NCBI GenBank assembly: GCA_905200545.1
Contig: CAJKKQ010000001.1
Span: forward strand, 62,001 to 126,000
DNA length: 64,000 bases
Direction: 5' to 3'
Origin: an uncultured Oscillibacter sp.
Lineage (GTDB): Bacteria > Bacillota > Clostridia > Oscillospirales > Oscillospiraceae
Shown here in pieces: positions 35,041 through 44,920 of this stretch (the stretch's first letter is position 1; every line of letters begins with the position of its first letter). Under the pieces are notes generated by a model, which worked only from the letters and a program-made list of their open reading frames with translations, did no database searches and was not told the origin of the DNA. Made by a program: the position numbers and the translations under genes.

Positions 35041-35494
35041 TTTGCAACTTCCTCCCGCGAATTTTGCCATAAATTTAGCATATTGCGGCATTTTTTACAA
35101 TCTTCTTTTCTTTCACTATTTTACGATTTCCATTAAACATTATCCAAAAGCCGTGTCATGCCGAAGCCCGGGACCGCTCCCTCTCTGCCTTTATGTATAG
35201 AAGGTCTCCCGGTATTTTTCAGTCCTGCGGTTTGGGAACATTGTACCTGATACGTTAATATCATGGTGCATTCACACTTGATTTGGCGGCGGCGCAGCAG
35301 CGCTTGTGAGGAGGAAATCATCCAAAAAGGGGGGACTTGCCCGCTGCTGCCCCCTTTCGTTTTCAGGGTCTCAGCAAGCTGCAAACCGGCGCATATTTTC
35401 AAGCAGAGATGGAACCTTTTGGCATTTTTCCCGTCTATAACTTTATAGGATGGACAAGCCCCTGTAGTTTCCAAAAGAAAATGGAGGTACGATC
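35041..35494. other. Divergent intergenic region, no gene
   Basis: It holds the promoters of the kinase operon and of the SLH protein gene. A hairpin of eight G-C/A-T pairs (35326-35333 with 35350-35357) sits in the middle. A TTGGCA followed 17 bases later by TTTATA near 35418-35446 is a weak promoter candidate for the SLH gene. Confidence 0.4.
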
Positions 35495-37672
35495 ATGAAA
35501 AGGCTTCTTTCCCTGCTTCTGGTACTTCTGCTGGCCCTTACCGCCGCTCTTCCCGCGGCGGCCGCTGAAAGCGGCTCCGACGGGGAACTGAAACAAGTCA
35601 CCCAGTCTGTCAAGACCAAGCTGAATCTGGACACCGACGACTACTCCTCCTTTCATGGCGACTATCAGGAGGGAGAGCTGACTTCCCTATGGAATCTCTA
35701 CTGGAGCGGCCAGAGCGGCTCTTTGTCCGTCAGTACCCTGGCCGACGGCACTGTGATCAGCTATACCCTCAATCCCTCGGAGGCCGTTTCCCGTCCCAGT
35801 TCCGGTCTTCCGTCCTTCCCCCAAGGGGATCCGGAAAAAGCCCAGGCGGCAGCGGAGGCCTTTTTAAAACGGGTACTGGGTTCCGGGGAATCCGTGGCTC
35901 TGGAGGAACCCACGGGTTTGGATCAGCTGGACAGCACAACCTTCCGCTTCTCCGGCACCATTGTGCTGAGCGGCCTGCCCTCACCGCTGAGCTGCTCTGT
36001 CACGGTTCGGGCCGCTGACAATCTGGTTACCCGGTTCCGGCGGGATGTGCCGGAGGACACCTTCCTGGGCAGCATTCCCTCCGCGGCTGCCCGCGCCACG
36101 CAGTCCGCCGCCGCGCAGGCTCTGGAAACCACCCAGTCTCTGCGGCTGGAATACGTTCTGCCTGACGAGGACAGCACCCAGGCTGTCCTCTGCTACCTGC
36201 CCAACCCGGTTCACACCTTCTATGTGGACGCGAAAACCGGCAAACTGGTGGATCTGACAGAGCGGGAAGCCCTGATGTCCCGGTTTGGTATGGGCGGCGC
36301 CGCCAATGATACCACCGCAGAGAGCAGCTCTGCTGATTCCAACAAAGGTCTGTCTCAGGCGGAACAGGCCGGTATCCAGAAACTCAAAGGCGTCCGTTCC
36401 CAGGAAAATCTGGACAAGGCGCTGCGGGCGGTGCCGGAGTATGGTCTGAGCGGCTATGCCCTTGCCTCCGCCCGGTTCTCCGTGGGTGAGGCGGAAGAAG
36501 GCGCCGAAGCCCCGGTGACCTGCGTTCTGCGGTACAGCCGTGCTGACGGGGAAGATGTACTGACCCGTACCTTCACCGTGGATGCCAGAACCGGCGAGGT
36601 TCAATCCCTCTACTCCTATTTCCCCTGGGACGAGGGGGACAAGGCCTCCCTCACCGAGGCGGAGGCGCAGGCCAAGGCAGAGGCCTTCCTGAAAACCTAT
36701 TACGCAGAGCACTATACCCGGCTGGCCCTCTACGAGATTCCCGACGACACGGTGGTTCCCCTGGAAGATTCGGAGAGCGTCTCCTCCTACACGTTCCGCT
36801 TTGCCCGGAAAGAAAACGGCTACTTTTTCCCGGAGCAAAGCTATACCGTCCGCATCAGTGCCGCAGACGGCTCCGTGTGTGGATTCTTCTTCCAGTACGA
36901 TGAAGCCGTCACCTTTGATGCTCCCCAGGGTGTCATCTCCGCCCAAGCTGCTATGGACGCCTGGATGGGTACCTATGAAGTGACACTGGGCTATCTGCTG
37001 GTCCCCCGGGAGCTGACAGGCACCGACGCCATCACGCAGCGGCTGATCCAGATGGGCCTATCCGCTTACTATTATCTGGAACTGGGCTATACCCTGGAGC
37101 GGGAGGACGCGTGCCGGGGCATCGATGCCAAAAGTGGCCAGCCCATGGCCTATTCCTGGCAGGATCAAAAAGACGCTCTCACCTACAGCGATGTAGCAAA
37201 CCACTGGGCCCAAAGCGAGATCCAGCGGCTATCCAACTTCGGCGCGGGCTACGACGGCGGCACCTTCCAACCGGAGAAGGCCCTGACGCAGTGGGATCTG
37301 GTGTGCCTGCTGTACAGCCTGAACTACGGCCCCCTGGATCCGGCCCTGGCCACCGATCAGGAGCGAAATGACGCATACTCCGCCGCCTATTCCATGGGCG
37401 CTCTGACCAGGACGGAGCGAAGAGATGGCGCGATCGTGACCCGCGGCCAGCTGGTGCGGTACCTGCTGGATGCCGCCGGCTACGGCTCCGTGGCCCGGCT
37501 GGAGGGGATCTTCACCTGCGCCTATCCGGATCGAGCCTCCATCCCCGCCGACGAATTGGGCTACGCTGCCCTGGCCCAGGGTCTGGGGCTGGTCAGCGGT
37601 GCTTATAACGGCACTGCCTCCGCCACCCGGGGCCAGGCCGCTGTCATGCTCTGCCGCCTGATGGATCGGTGA
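35495..37672 (+). CDS. Secreted YcdB/YcdC-repeat protein with SLH domains
   Basis: A 725-residue exported protein. It has a signal peptide (LLSLLLVLLLALTAALPAAA), then several YcdB/YcdC-like repeats related to PepSY: pairs of YTFRF or AYFYVDAKTGKLVDL-like strands such as HTFYVDAKTGKLVDLTERE and RTFTVDARTGEVQSLYSYF. The C-terminal 150 residues are S-layer-homology-like (YSDVANHWAQSEIQRLSNFG, then GGTFQPEKALT), which bind cell-wall polymers. It is GC-rich with biased codons. Similar Firmicute proteins are common; their function is not established. An AATGGAGG site precedes the ATG. Confidence 0.85.
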   Translation: MKRLLSLLLVLLLALTAALPAAAAESGSDGELKQVTQSVKTKLNLDTDDYSSFHGDYQEGELTSLWNLYWSGQSGSLSVSTLADGTVISYTLNPSEAVSRPSSGLPSFPQGDPEKAQAAAEAFLKRVLGSGESVALEEPTGLDQLDSTTFRFSGTIVLSGLPSPLSCSVTVRAADNLVTRFRRDVPEDTFLGSIPSAAARATQSAAAQALETTQSLRLEYVLPDEDSTQAVLCYLPNPVHTFYVDAKTGKLVDLTEREALMSRFGMGGAANDTTAESSSADSNKGLSQAEQAGIQKLKGVRSQENLDKALRAVPEYGLSGYALASARFSVGEAEEGAEAPVTCVLRYSRADGEDVLTRTFTVDARTGEVQSLYSYFPWDEGDKASLTEAEAQAKAEAFLKTYYAEHYTRLALYEIPDDTVVPLEDSESVSSYTFRFARKENGYFFPEQSYTVRISAADGSVCGFFFQYDEAVTFDAPQGVISAQAAMDAWMGTYEVTLGYLLVPRELTGTDAITQRLIQMGLSAYYYLELGYTLEREDACRGIDAKSGQPMAYSWQDQKDALTYSDVANHWAQSEIQRLSNFGAGYDGGTFQPEKALTQWDLVCLLYSLNYGPLDPALATDQERNDAYSAAYSMGALTRTERRDGAIVTRGQLVRYLLDAAGYGSVARLEGIFTCAYPDRASIPADELGYAALAQGLGLVSGAYNGTASATRGQAAVMLCRLMDR

Positions 37673-38043
37673 GCTTTACAGGAAATTAAAATCAAGAAGG
37701 ACGCCTGTGTTTCTGAGAAACACAGGCGTCCTTCTTCATCATTTCTTCGTGTTGCCAGGATATTGTGGTGGATAGAACGGCTCTGCACGAGCAGCCGGGA
37801 AACCGGAAAGGACAATTCAGCGGACAGTTGTTCCGGTGCGGATGGCAGCGCTGTTTCACGGCTGCCGGCAACTGTGCTCCCGTTACAGAATCACGCATAT
37901 CTCCCTGCCGGCTTTCAGATTTCATTCCGCAAAGATCAGCGTACGGCACGGCTTAAAAAGCCTGTCCTTAAAAGATATCTCTCTTCTGTACAGAAGCGCT
38001 CCATTCTTCCGGATCTCCACTAATATCCATCAGGCACGTGGCA
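37673..38043. other. Convergent intergenic region, no gene
   Basis: Apart from the terminator at 37694-37736 I see no coding frame, RNA or repeat in it. Several overlapping frames lack ribosome sites. Confidence 0.5.
37694..37736. terminator. Strong bidirectional terminator
   Basis: A perfect 20-bp stem with a 3-base loop. T-rich sequence follows on the plus strand; A/T-rich on the minus. Confidence 0.9.
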
Positions 38044-38790
38044 TTACATGTACAGGCCGCCGTTGACATTCATGGAATCGCCTGTCACATAATCGGAAAG
38101 GTCGGAGGCATAGAAAAGCACCGCATTGGCAATGTCCTCCGCCGTGCCGTAGCGCCCCAAGGGAATATACGTCTTGGGATCCACCTTTGACCAGGAGAGT
38201 GTCTTACCCATGGGCGTAAGGATGTTCCCAGGGCAGACAGCGTTGGAGGTGATATGATACGGCGCTCCCTGGAGTGCAAAGCATTTGCTCAGATTCAAGA
38301 TACCCGCTTTGGCACAGGCGTAAGAAGCATCCGAACTTCTTCCGCCCCGGAGGGCCGCCAGAGAGGACATATGCACCAATTTTCCGTAGTGCTGCTCCTT
38401 CATAACGGAAAATACAGCCTGTGTCACAAAAAACATGGATTTCAAATCGATGTCCATCATCCGGTCCCAGCTCTCGGGAGTAATTTCTTCAATGGGGGTA
38501 GATCCGGTAATTCCTGCCACATTGACCAAAATATCCAGTCTGCCGAAGAGATCCCTGGCCGCAGCCACTTTCTCTCCGATCGCTTCAAACTCCGCCACAT
38601 TGAATTCCAGCGCCCTGGCAGTCCCGCCCTGGGCATTGATCTGGTCTGCCGCCGCCCGGGCGGAGGACAGGTCTATATCTGCCAGGATCACCTTGGCCCC
38701 ATATTCCGCCAGACGGCGAGCACTGGCCTCTCCGATTCCCCGGCCTCCGCCAGTAATCAATGCGGTTTTCCCGTCCAACAACGCGCGCAT
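38044..38790 (-). CDS. Short-chain dehydrogenase/reductase
   Basis: A 248-residue classical SDR: NAD(P) motif TGGGRGIGEA near residue 13, NVAGITG, catalytic Ser in HMSSLAALRGG, YACAK for YxxxK, and a C-terminal NVNGGLYM. The third of three close ATGs (38790) has GGAAGG at proper spacing. It is the last gene of the dehydrogenase-complex operon, 25 bases after lpdA. A diacetyl/acetoin reductase would fit if the complex is acetoin dehydrogenase; this is inference. Confidence 0.9.
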   Translation of the reverse strand: MRALLDGKTALITGGGRGIGEASARRLAEYGAKVILADIDLSSARAAADQINAQGGTARALEFNVAEFEAIGEKVAAARDLFGRLDILVNVAGITGSTPIEEITPESWDRMMDIDLKSMFFVTQAVFSVMKEQHYGKLVHMSSLAALRGGRSSDASYACAKAGILNLSKCFALQGAPYHITSNAVCPGNILTPMGKTLSWSKVDPKTYIPLGRYGTAEDIANAVLFYASDLSDYVTGDSMNVNGGLYM

Positions 38791-38815
38791 TTTCATCATC
38801 CTTCCGTTATCGCCC

Positions 38816-40186
38816 TTAACCTTTATGTACTGACCGTCCGAATGCGTCCAGTGCCGCCTCCCGTACCATCTCACACAAGGAGGGATGGGCCACAATCATA
38901 CGCTCCCACTCCTCTGCTGTGGTTCCATTTGCCACGGCGGAGGCGGCAAATGCGATCATTTCCGAGGCATTTTCTCCCACGATGGTCGCCCCCAGCGTCT
39001 TTTCCCGCGTCTTATCCATAACCACAAACACAGCGCCCGAGGCCCCCTCCGCCAGAGCCATACCGTTGGCGTCGTATGTAAAGGATCCCAACACCGGATC
39101 ATATCCCGCTTCCCGGGCCGCCTGTGTAGTGAGGCCTACCGTGGCAAAGCATGGGATGGTATACGTGCATACAGGTACCGGGACTGTTCCCATGGGTCTG
39201 CCCTCGCCCAGAATATCTGCCAGCGCCGCCTCACCTTCGGCATACGCGGCATGGGCCAGCTGGTAGCCTCCAACCACATCGCCAATCGCATACACACCGG
39301 GAACGCTGGTTCTCTGGCTGGCATCTACAACGATACATTGCTTTTCATCCATCTGCAGTCCCAACGCATGGGCATCAATACCAGTGAGATTGGTTCTTCG
39401 GCCAGCCGCCATCAATACCTGCTGGCAGGTCACCGCGCCTTCTTTTCCGTCCTGCTCATAGACCGCCCGCAGTCCTTCTGCCGATTGCTCGATCCGCAGC
39501 ATCCTGGCATTGGTCAGCAGATGAATGCCTTGCTTTTTTATGGCATTTACCACAATTCGTACGGCTTCCTGCTGCTCCCCGGGCATCAGCTCCGGCATCA
39601 TCTCGATAATGGTCACATCAGTACCGTAGGCTGCAAATGCACAGGCCAGTTCCAAACCGATCACACCGCCTCCCATCACCACCATGCTGTCGGGGAGATC
39701 CGCCAGTCCCAAAGCACCCGTGGAGTCGATGCAGTACTCATAACCCGGAATGGGGATGGTCAGCGGTACCGACCCGGTGGCAATCACCACCCAACGGCCA
39801 TGGTATTCCTGCCCGCCGCAGTTGACCACTCGGTCTTTTTGCAAGACAGCACTGCCATGGATCACCTCGACACCGTGCTTTTTCAAAAGGTATTGAACCC
39901 CACCCACCAACTTGTCGCTGACCTGAGTCTTTCCCTTTTGAATCTTCCGAAAACTGAATGCGCCAGCATCCCGGAATATCTCCTGGTTAACGAGACTGCG
40001 GATCTTCTCCATGGCATTGGCCTTGTCCACCAGATACTTGGTGGGGATACATCCCACATTCAGGCAGGTACCGCCCAATCGGTCTTTTTCAAACAGTGCG
40101 ACCCGCATGCCGTGCTTTGCAGCACTGATAGCCAGAGAGTAGCCCCCGGGCCCGCCGCCTATCACCAATATATCAAATTCTAACAT
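38816..40186 (-). CDS. lpdA: Dihydrolipoyl dehydrogenase (E3)
   Basis: FAD enzyme that reoxidises the lipoyl groups of the E2 core with NAD. The 456-residue protein has GGGPGGYSLAI at the N-terminus, the redox disulfide in GGTCLNVGCIPTK, a central NAD-binding GGGVIGLELA, and a C-terminal dimer domain with HPSLCEMVREAALDAFG. All catalytic parts are present. It follows the E2 gene after 16 bases and has GGGAGGG before the ATG. Confidence 0.94.
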   Translation of the reverse strand: MLEFDILVIGGGPGGYSLAISAAKHGMRVALFEKDRLGGTCLNVGCIPTKYLVDKANAMEKIRSLVNQEIFRDAGAFSFRKIQKGKTQVSDKLVGGVQYLLKKHGVEVIHGSAVLQKDRVVNCGGQEYHGRWVVIATGSVPLTIPIPGYEYCIDSTGALGLADLPDSMVVMGGGVIGLELACAFAAYGTDVTIIEMMPELMPGEQQEAVRIVVNAIKKQGIHLLTNARMLRIEQSAEGLRAVYEQDGKEGAVTCQQVLMAAGRRTNLTGIDAHALGLQMDEKQCIVVDASQRTSVPGVYAIGDVVGGYQLAHAAYAEGEAALADILGEGRPMGTVPVPVCTYTIPCFATVGLTTQAAREAGYDPVLGSFTYDANGMALAEGASGAVFVVMDKTREKTLGATIVGENASEMIAFAASAVANGTTAEEWERMIVAHPSLCEMVREAALDAFGRSVHKG

Positions 40187-40202
40187 ACTTGCCGCCCTCC
40201 CA

Positions 40203-41438
40203 TCAACATAGCATCAGAGCAGGGGTCTCCATCAAGGCCTTCACTTCCCGCAGGAACTGCGCCCCATATGCCCCGTCTATCATCCTGTGATCGAAGGAAC
40301 CGGTCACCGTCATCTCGTGGACCGGCTGAAATGCGGTTCCATCCCATACCGGCACCACCTGGATGCTGCCCACTGCCAGAATACAGCTCTCCGGAGGATT
40401 CACAATGGCAGTAAATTGTTTCACATCGTACATCCCCAGATTGGAGATGGTCACGCTGCCGCACCCCATATCTGCAGGGGTCAGCTTCCCTTCCCGGGCC
40501 TTTTGGATCTGTTGACGGTACGCCGCAGCAATCTCATCCAGGCTTTTGCAGTCAATGTCCTGCACCACCGGCACCACCAGAGCATCCTCCAGAGCCACTG
40601 CCAGGCCTACATTGGTATGGTGATAAACACGGATCTCATCCTGCTCATAACGGGCATTGACCAGAGGATATTTTCTGGCAGCCACAGCAATCGCCTTGGC
40701 CAGAATGTCATTATAAGAGAGCTTGATTCCCCGTTGATCCCGGCAGGCATCCCGCAGAACCATACAGGCCTCCATATTGATCGATACCGTGCATTGCCAG
40801 GCAGGAATGATATCCAGGCTCTCCCGCATCCGCTTTCCAATAACAGAACGCATCCGGGTCATGGGCTTAACCTCGTATTTTGCACCGCCTCCGGCAGCAG
40901 CTGCCGCCAGAACATCCTGGCGCTTGATGAACTGTCCGTTGGATGGTACCACTGCGGACAGATCAACGTGCTTTTCCCGGGCCAACAGCTTGGCGTTGGG
41001 CATGGCGGGCGCCGGTGATACAGGAGCCGAAGACACGGCGGCACCAGGGGCAGCCTTTACCGGGCTCTCCCCTTTGACAATCGGGCGATACTCCTCTTGC
41101 AGCAGGGGAACCGGCGCCGCCTGCACAGCGCCAGCAGGCTGTTCGGGAAGAACAGCACGGCAATCCCCTTCCAGCTTTTCCTGGTAAGAGGCCGCATCCT
41201 CCGGCTTTCCCACTACGGCCAGCAGGGTACCTGCCGTAACACTGTCCCCCTCCTGAACCAGTACATCCAGCACTTGCCCAGCCGCAAAGCTCTCCACAGG
41301 CAAAATGGCCTTGTCTGTTTCCGCCTCCAGCAAAACATCCCCGCGCTTAACAGTATCTCCGATCTTTACGTTCACCGTGACGATGGTTGCTTCATCCGTG
41401 GTCTGCCCTGCACTGGGCATTTTGATTTCCTGAATCAT
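40203..41438 (-). CDS. 2-oxoacid dehydrogenase E2, dihydrolipoamide acyltransferase
   Basis: Core of the multienzyme complex, 411 residues. Domains: one lipoyl domain (1-76; the lipoylated Lys lies in LEAETDKAILPVES), a Pro/Ala linker, a peripheral-subunit-binding segment (AKLLAREKHVDLSAVV, somewhat short), a second linker, and the catalytic domain with SFDHRMIDGAYGAQFL. A single lipoyl domain is as in acetoin and Gram-positive pyruvate complexes. The ATG at 41438 has GGGAGG upstream; the longer frame has none. Confidence 0.92.
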   Translation of the reverse strand: MIQEIKMPSAGQTTDEATIVTVNVKIGDTVKRGDVLLEAETDKAILPVESFAAGQVLDVLVQEGDSVTAGTLLAVVGKPEDAASYQEKLEGDCRAVLPEQPAGAVQAAPVPLLQEEYRPIVKGESPVKAAPGAAVSSAPVSPAPAMPNAKLLAREKHVDLSAVVPSNGQFIKRQDVLAAAAAGGGAKYEVKPMTRMRSVIGKRMRESLDIIPAWQCTVSINMEACMVLRDACRDQRGIKLSYNDILAKAIAVAARKYPLVNARYEQDEIRVYHHTNVGLAVALEDALVVPVVQDIDCKSLDEIAAAYRQQIQKAREGKLTPADMGCGSVTISNLGMYDVKQFTAIVNPPESCILAVGSIQVVPVWDGTAFQPVHEMTVTGSFDHRMIDGAYGAQFLREVKALMETPALMLC

Positions 41439-41451
41439 AGGCACCTCCCTA

Positions 41452-42525
41452 TTACAGTCGGGCCAGTTTTCTGGCCTCCTCCGCAATCCGCTGTGCAGAG
41501 GGAATCACATAATTCTCCAGTGACGGCGAGAACGGAATGGGGCAGTCCGGCGCCGCTACCCGCACAATAGGGGCGTCTAAAAGCGTAATGGCATGCTCAG
41601 CCACATAAGAAGCCAACTGGGCTCCCCACCCTCCGTTGTAATGATCCTCGTGGACGATCATCAGTTTTCCGGTCTTTCTCAGAGATTCCAGCACCGTTTC
41701 GTAATCAAAGGGGACCAGGGACCGGGGATCGATGATCTCGCAGCTGATTCCCTCCTTTTTCAATTCCTCCGCAGCCTCCATGGCCTTGTACCACATCAGG
41801 AGATTGGCCACAATGGTGATGTCGCGGCCCTCCCGGCGGACAGCTGCCTTCCCAAAAGGCACCGTATAATCTCCGTCAGGCACCTCCCCCAGAGCGCTGA
41901 GCTGTCCCGCCTCCTTGCGCTTGCCGCCGTAGAGCAGCTTATGTTCAAACACCAGCACAGGATTGTTATCCCGAATGGCCTCTTTCATCATTCCCTTGGC
42001 ATCATAGGCCGTGGATGGACAGATCACCTTCAGCCCCGGAACATGAATAAAATAACTCTCCAGGCTTTGGGCGTGCTGTGCCCCCCGGTTGGTAGCTCCG
42101 CAGGGCGCCCGCATCACCATGGGCACATGAAATTGCCCGTTGGACATGTAGCACATTTTGGCAGCCTGGTTGACCAGCTGATCCATCATGCAAAACAGAA
42201 AATCCCCATACTGTAAGTCTGCCACCGGCCGCATTCCCGCCATGGCAGCGCCCACGCACACACCTGAGAGCAAAATTTCGGCGATAGGCGTATTAATAAC
42301 CCGGTTGCTGCCAAAATCCTCCACGCCCCTGAGCTCAAAACCCGTATCGTGGGCAATCCGGACATTTGCGCCAAACTCCTCCCCCAAGCCTTTGGTCACG
42401 GTGAAGGCACCACCCATGCCGCCGGGAATATCTTCGTCCTCACCCAGGCAGAAAACAGACGGATCCCTGCGCATCTCCTCTGCGATGGCACTTTTCAGCG
42501 CATCCGCAATCGACATCATGGCCAT
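41452..42525 (-). CDS. 2-oxoacid/acetoin dehydrogenase E1 beta subunit
   Basis: Forms the heterotetrameric thiamine-diphosphate E1 with the alpha subunit encoded just upstream. The 357-residue protein has ALKSAIAEEMRRDPSVFCLGEDE, then GAFTVTKGLGEEFG, and NRVINTPIAEI, which carries the catalytic Glu. The C-terminal part has IDPRSLVPFDYE and VHEDHYNGGWGAQLA. The ATG at 42525 follows GGGAGGG and lies five bases after the E1 alpha stop. Confidence 0.93.
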   Translation of the reverse strand: MAMMSIADALKSAIAEEMRRDPSVFCLGEDEDIPGGMGGAFTVTKGLGEEFGANVRIAHDTGFELRGVEDFGSNRVINTPIAEILLSGVCVGAAMAGMRPVADLQYGDFLFCMMDQLVNQAAKMCYMSNGQFHVPMVMRAPCGATNRGAQHAQSLESYFIHVPGLKVICPSTAYDAKGMMKEAIRDNNPVLVFEHKLLYGGKRKEAGQLSALGEVPDGDYTVPFGKAAVRREGRDITIVANLLMWYKAMEAAEELKKEGISCEIIDPRSLVPFDYETVLESLRKTGKLMIVHEDHYNGGWGAQLASYVAEHAITLLDAPIVRVAAPDCPIPFSPSLENYVIPSAQRIAEEARKLARL

Positions 42526-42529
42526 GTGT

Positions 42530-43507
42530 TCAACCCTCCCAAAATACATTTTCCAGTGCGGTCTCATTGGCTGGTACAGGCGCCGCCTTTGCATATTCCA
42601 CTGCGTCGTCAATTTCCTGCTCTACTTCTGCTTCCATTTTTTGAAGTGCTTGCTCTGTCACTACGCCCTTGTCCAGGATGACCGTCCTGAAATTCTTGAC
42701 GGGATCCCTCTGCTCAATCCACAGTTGGGCTTCATCCTTGGGTCGATAACCACAGGCATCATTGCGGGAATGGCCGCCGTGGCGGTAAGTCTTCAGCTCC
42801 AGGATAGTGGGGCCCTCTCCGGCTCTGGCCCGTGCAATAGCCCGGGTGGCAGCCTCGTTTACCGCCACTACATCATTCCCATCCACTACTTCGCTGGGAA
42901 TCCCGTAGACTGCCGCACGGTCTGCCGCCACGTTTTTCTGGCAGCAGGTAAGACTGATGGACGTATTGGCCGAATAGAGGTTGTTTTCGCATACATAGAT
43001 CACCGGCAGCTTCCAAAGCCCCGCCGCATTCATGGTTTCATGATACGAACCTTCATTGCTGGCACCGTCACCGAAAAAGCACACCACCACATTGTCTTTT
43101 TTTTGCAGCTTAAAGGCCAGGGCAGCACCCGCCGCAATGGGGAGATTCCCTCCTACAATGGCGTTGGCTGTCATGGCGCCCACACTGGCGTCCCCCGTGT
43201 GCATAGCACCGCCCTTGCCTCCGCAGCATCCTTCTGCTTTCCCGAACATCTCGCACATCATAGCCCGCACAGAGATTCCTTTGGCTATATCATGTCCGGC
43301 AGGGCGGTGGGTGGTAGCCATCCAGTCATCCTTGCGTAAGTCATACAGCATACCTACGGCACTCGCTTCCTGACCAGTGCTCTGGTGAATTGTCCCGGGC
43401 ATAATGCCCTCCAGAAACAGATAGTAGATACTCTCTTCATACTTGCGGATCTTGTACATCATCAGGTACATTCCCAACGCTTTTTGGGCGGGCAAAAACG
43501 CACTCAT
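42530..43507 (-). CDS. 2-oxoacid/acetoin dehydrogenase E1 alpha subunit
   Basis: Thiamine-diphosphate-binding subunit, 325 residues. The ThDP motif is CFFGDGASNEGSYHETMN ... CENN, with GGKGGAMHTGD earlier (DYF-type E1). It is the first gene of the five-gene operon. The ATG at 43507 follows GGGAGG; the codon at 43522 overlaps that site. Whether the substrate is pyruvate, acetoin or a branched-chain acid cannot be decided; the SDR partner and the low number of lipoyl domains lean toward acetoin. Confidence 0.92.
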   Translation of the reverse strand: MSAFLPAQKALGMYLMMYKIRKYEESIYYLFLEGIMPGTIHQSTGQEASAVGMLYDLRKDDWMATTHRPAGHDIAKGISVRAMMCEMFGKAEGCCGGKGGAMHTGDASVGAMTANAIVGGNLPIAAGAALAFKLQKKDNVVVCFFGDGASNEGSYHETMNAAGLWKLPVIYVCENNLYSANTSISLTCCQKNVAADRAAVYGIPSEVVDGNDVVAVNEAATRAIARARAGEGPTILELKTYRHGGHSRNDACGYRPKDEAQLWIEQRDPVKNFRTVILDKGVVTEQALQKMEAEVEQEIDDAVEYAKAAPVPANETALENVFWEG

Positions 43508-43527
43508 ATTGTAGCCTCCCATAATTA

Positions 43528-43555
43528 TTAGTAAATATTATTTTATATTTACTAA
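43528..43555. promoter_or_regulatory. Operator-like palindrome at the operon start site
   Basis: TTAGTAAATAT and its exact reverse complement (43528-43538, 43545-43555) flank six bases. It covers about +1 to +28 relative to the minus-strand promoter at 43560-43589, the right place for a repressor roadblock. The divergent LacI protein is the natural ligand. Confidence 0.65.
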
Positions 43556-43559
43556 TTTA

Positions 43560-43589
43560 CTTATAAGCTCTTATCCTGCCGGCTGTCAA
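43560..43589 (-). promoter_or_regulatory. Promoter of the dehydrogenase-complex operon
   Basis: On the minus strand, consensus TTGACA (43589-43584), an 18-base spacer and TATAAG (43565-43560). Confidence 0.7.
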
Positions 43590-43723
43590 GTGCGCCCTCC
43601 CATTTAGACAAAAATTGTAATATAGCGTTTAAAATACTTTCATATTTCTTCGTTTTTGGAAAAATATCCCCAGCTTATTTCAATTTTTCCTTTTTTAAAA
43701 TTTTAAAAAATATTATTAATATA

Positions 43724-43752
43724 TTTACTTTCAACCAATCCACTGATATGAT
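43724..43752 (+). promoter_or_regulatory. Promoter of the LacI family regulator
   Basis: TTTACT, a 17-base spacer and TATGAT. It ends 42 bases before the start codon. Confidence 0.5.
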
Positions 43753-43794
43753 GAAATATAAAGCGGAAAACAACAGGGTATAAGGAGAAATTTT

Positions 43795-44868
43795 ATGCCT
43801 AGGAAGCGTGCAAAAACTACCATGGCCGACATTGCCAAACTGTCCGGGGTATCCCAATCCACGGTCTCCCTGGTTTTGAATCCCAAAGGGAAGCGCACGA
43901 TCCCCCCGGAAACTGCCGCCAGAGTCCTGGAGGCCGCCGATTCTCTTCATTACGCAAGGCCCCAGCGTTCTCAAGCCCGCTCCAAAAACAGGAGCAGACC
44001 GGTATTGGTTTTAGTCAGCGATCTGACCAATCCATATTATTCTTTTATTCTCCACGAACTTGAGCTGGCTGCTGCCCCTGGGGGGCTTCATCTGATCTGC
44101 TGCAATACGTATCACCATGTCCAGCAGGAGACATTTTTTTTGGATACTGCCGTGGAATTGGGGTTCTTTGCAGCCATATTTCTCTATCCGCCTGACGATC
44201 CGACACATGCAGCACAAATCAGTCATCAGATTCCCATGATCGCGATCTGCGACAAAAACGCCGCACCGGAAATCGACCTCATCGAATTGAACAACTTCCA
44301 AGCCGGGTGTATTGCAGCAGAACACCTGACTTCTCTGGGGCACCGGAACATCGCGGTATTGTCCAGTGACCCCACCCGAAGCCTTGCACGTTCCAACCGC
44401 ATTCAGGGCGTAACACGGCAAATGGAAATCAGCGGGCTGTCCGGCAGTCTTGATATCATGGTCCCGGAACCGGATGAAATTCAAAATGTTCCAGGCAACA
44501 ATACCAGCTATCGTATTGGTTATGCCCTTGGCCAAAGACAGGAACTGCTCAGCGGAAAATACACCGCCTTTATCGCCATCAACGACATGGTGGCCATCGG
44601 AGCCATTGATGCCCTTTCCGCCCAGGGAGCTCAGTTTCCAAAGGATTACTCCATTGTGGGATTTGACAACCTTCTGTACACCGGCTTGTCCAGAATTTCC
44701 CTGACTACCGTGGATCACCATACAGATCTTTTGGCCCAGGCAGCCATTGACCTTCTTTTGCGCCGCACGAATTCTTCTATCGACTCAGCTCTGCTCTCTT
44801 CAGCTCGCTTCAAAGTGGAGTGCACCCCGCAACTGGTCGTCCGCAGCTCTACCGCTCCTCTGGCATAG
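43795..44868 (+). CDS. LacI family transcriptional regulator
   Basis: A 357-residue regulator. It has an N-terminal helix-turn-helix (TMADIAKLSGVSQSTVSLVL) at about 8-28 and a hinge that leads into a periplasmic-binding-like sensor domain with SDLTNPYYSFILHELE, GHRNIAVLSSD and DYSIVGFDNLLYTGL. AAGGAG precedes the ATG. It is divergent from the dehydrogenase complex and probably represses it until the inducer appears. Confidence 0.93.
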   Translation: MPRKRAKTTMADIAKLSGVSQSTVSLVLNPKGKRTIPPETAARVLEAADSLHYARPQRSQARSKNRSRPVLVLVSDLTNPYYSFILHELELAAAPGGLHLICCNTYHHVQQETFFLDTAVELGFFAAIFLYPPDDPTHAAQISHQIPMIAICDKNAAPEIDLIELNNFQAGCIAAEHLTSLGHRNIAVLSSDPTRSLARSNRIQGVTRQMEISGLSGSLDIMVPEPDEIQNVPGNNTSYRIGYALGQRQELLSGKYTAFIAINDMVAIGAIDALSAQGAQFPKDYSIVGFDNLLYTGLSRISLTTVDHHTDLLAQAAIDLLLRRTNSSIDSALLSSARFKVECTPQLVVRSSTAPLA

Positions 44869-44920
44869 CTGCATAATAATCATATCCTGCCAACCCATTT
44901 GCTCTCTGGATGTGTCTGAA

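Noticed and set aside
35326-35357. Hairpin in the pfkB/SLH intergenic region considered as a riboswitch or terminator
   Set aside because: A single eight-pair stem with a 16-base loop; no conserved riboswitch core and no T-run of note.
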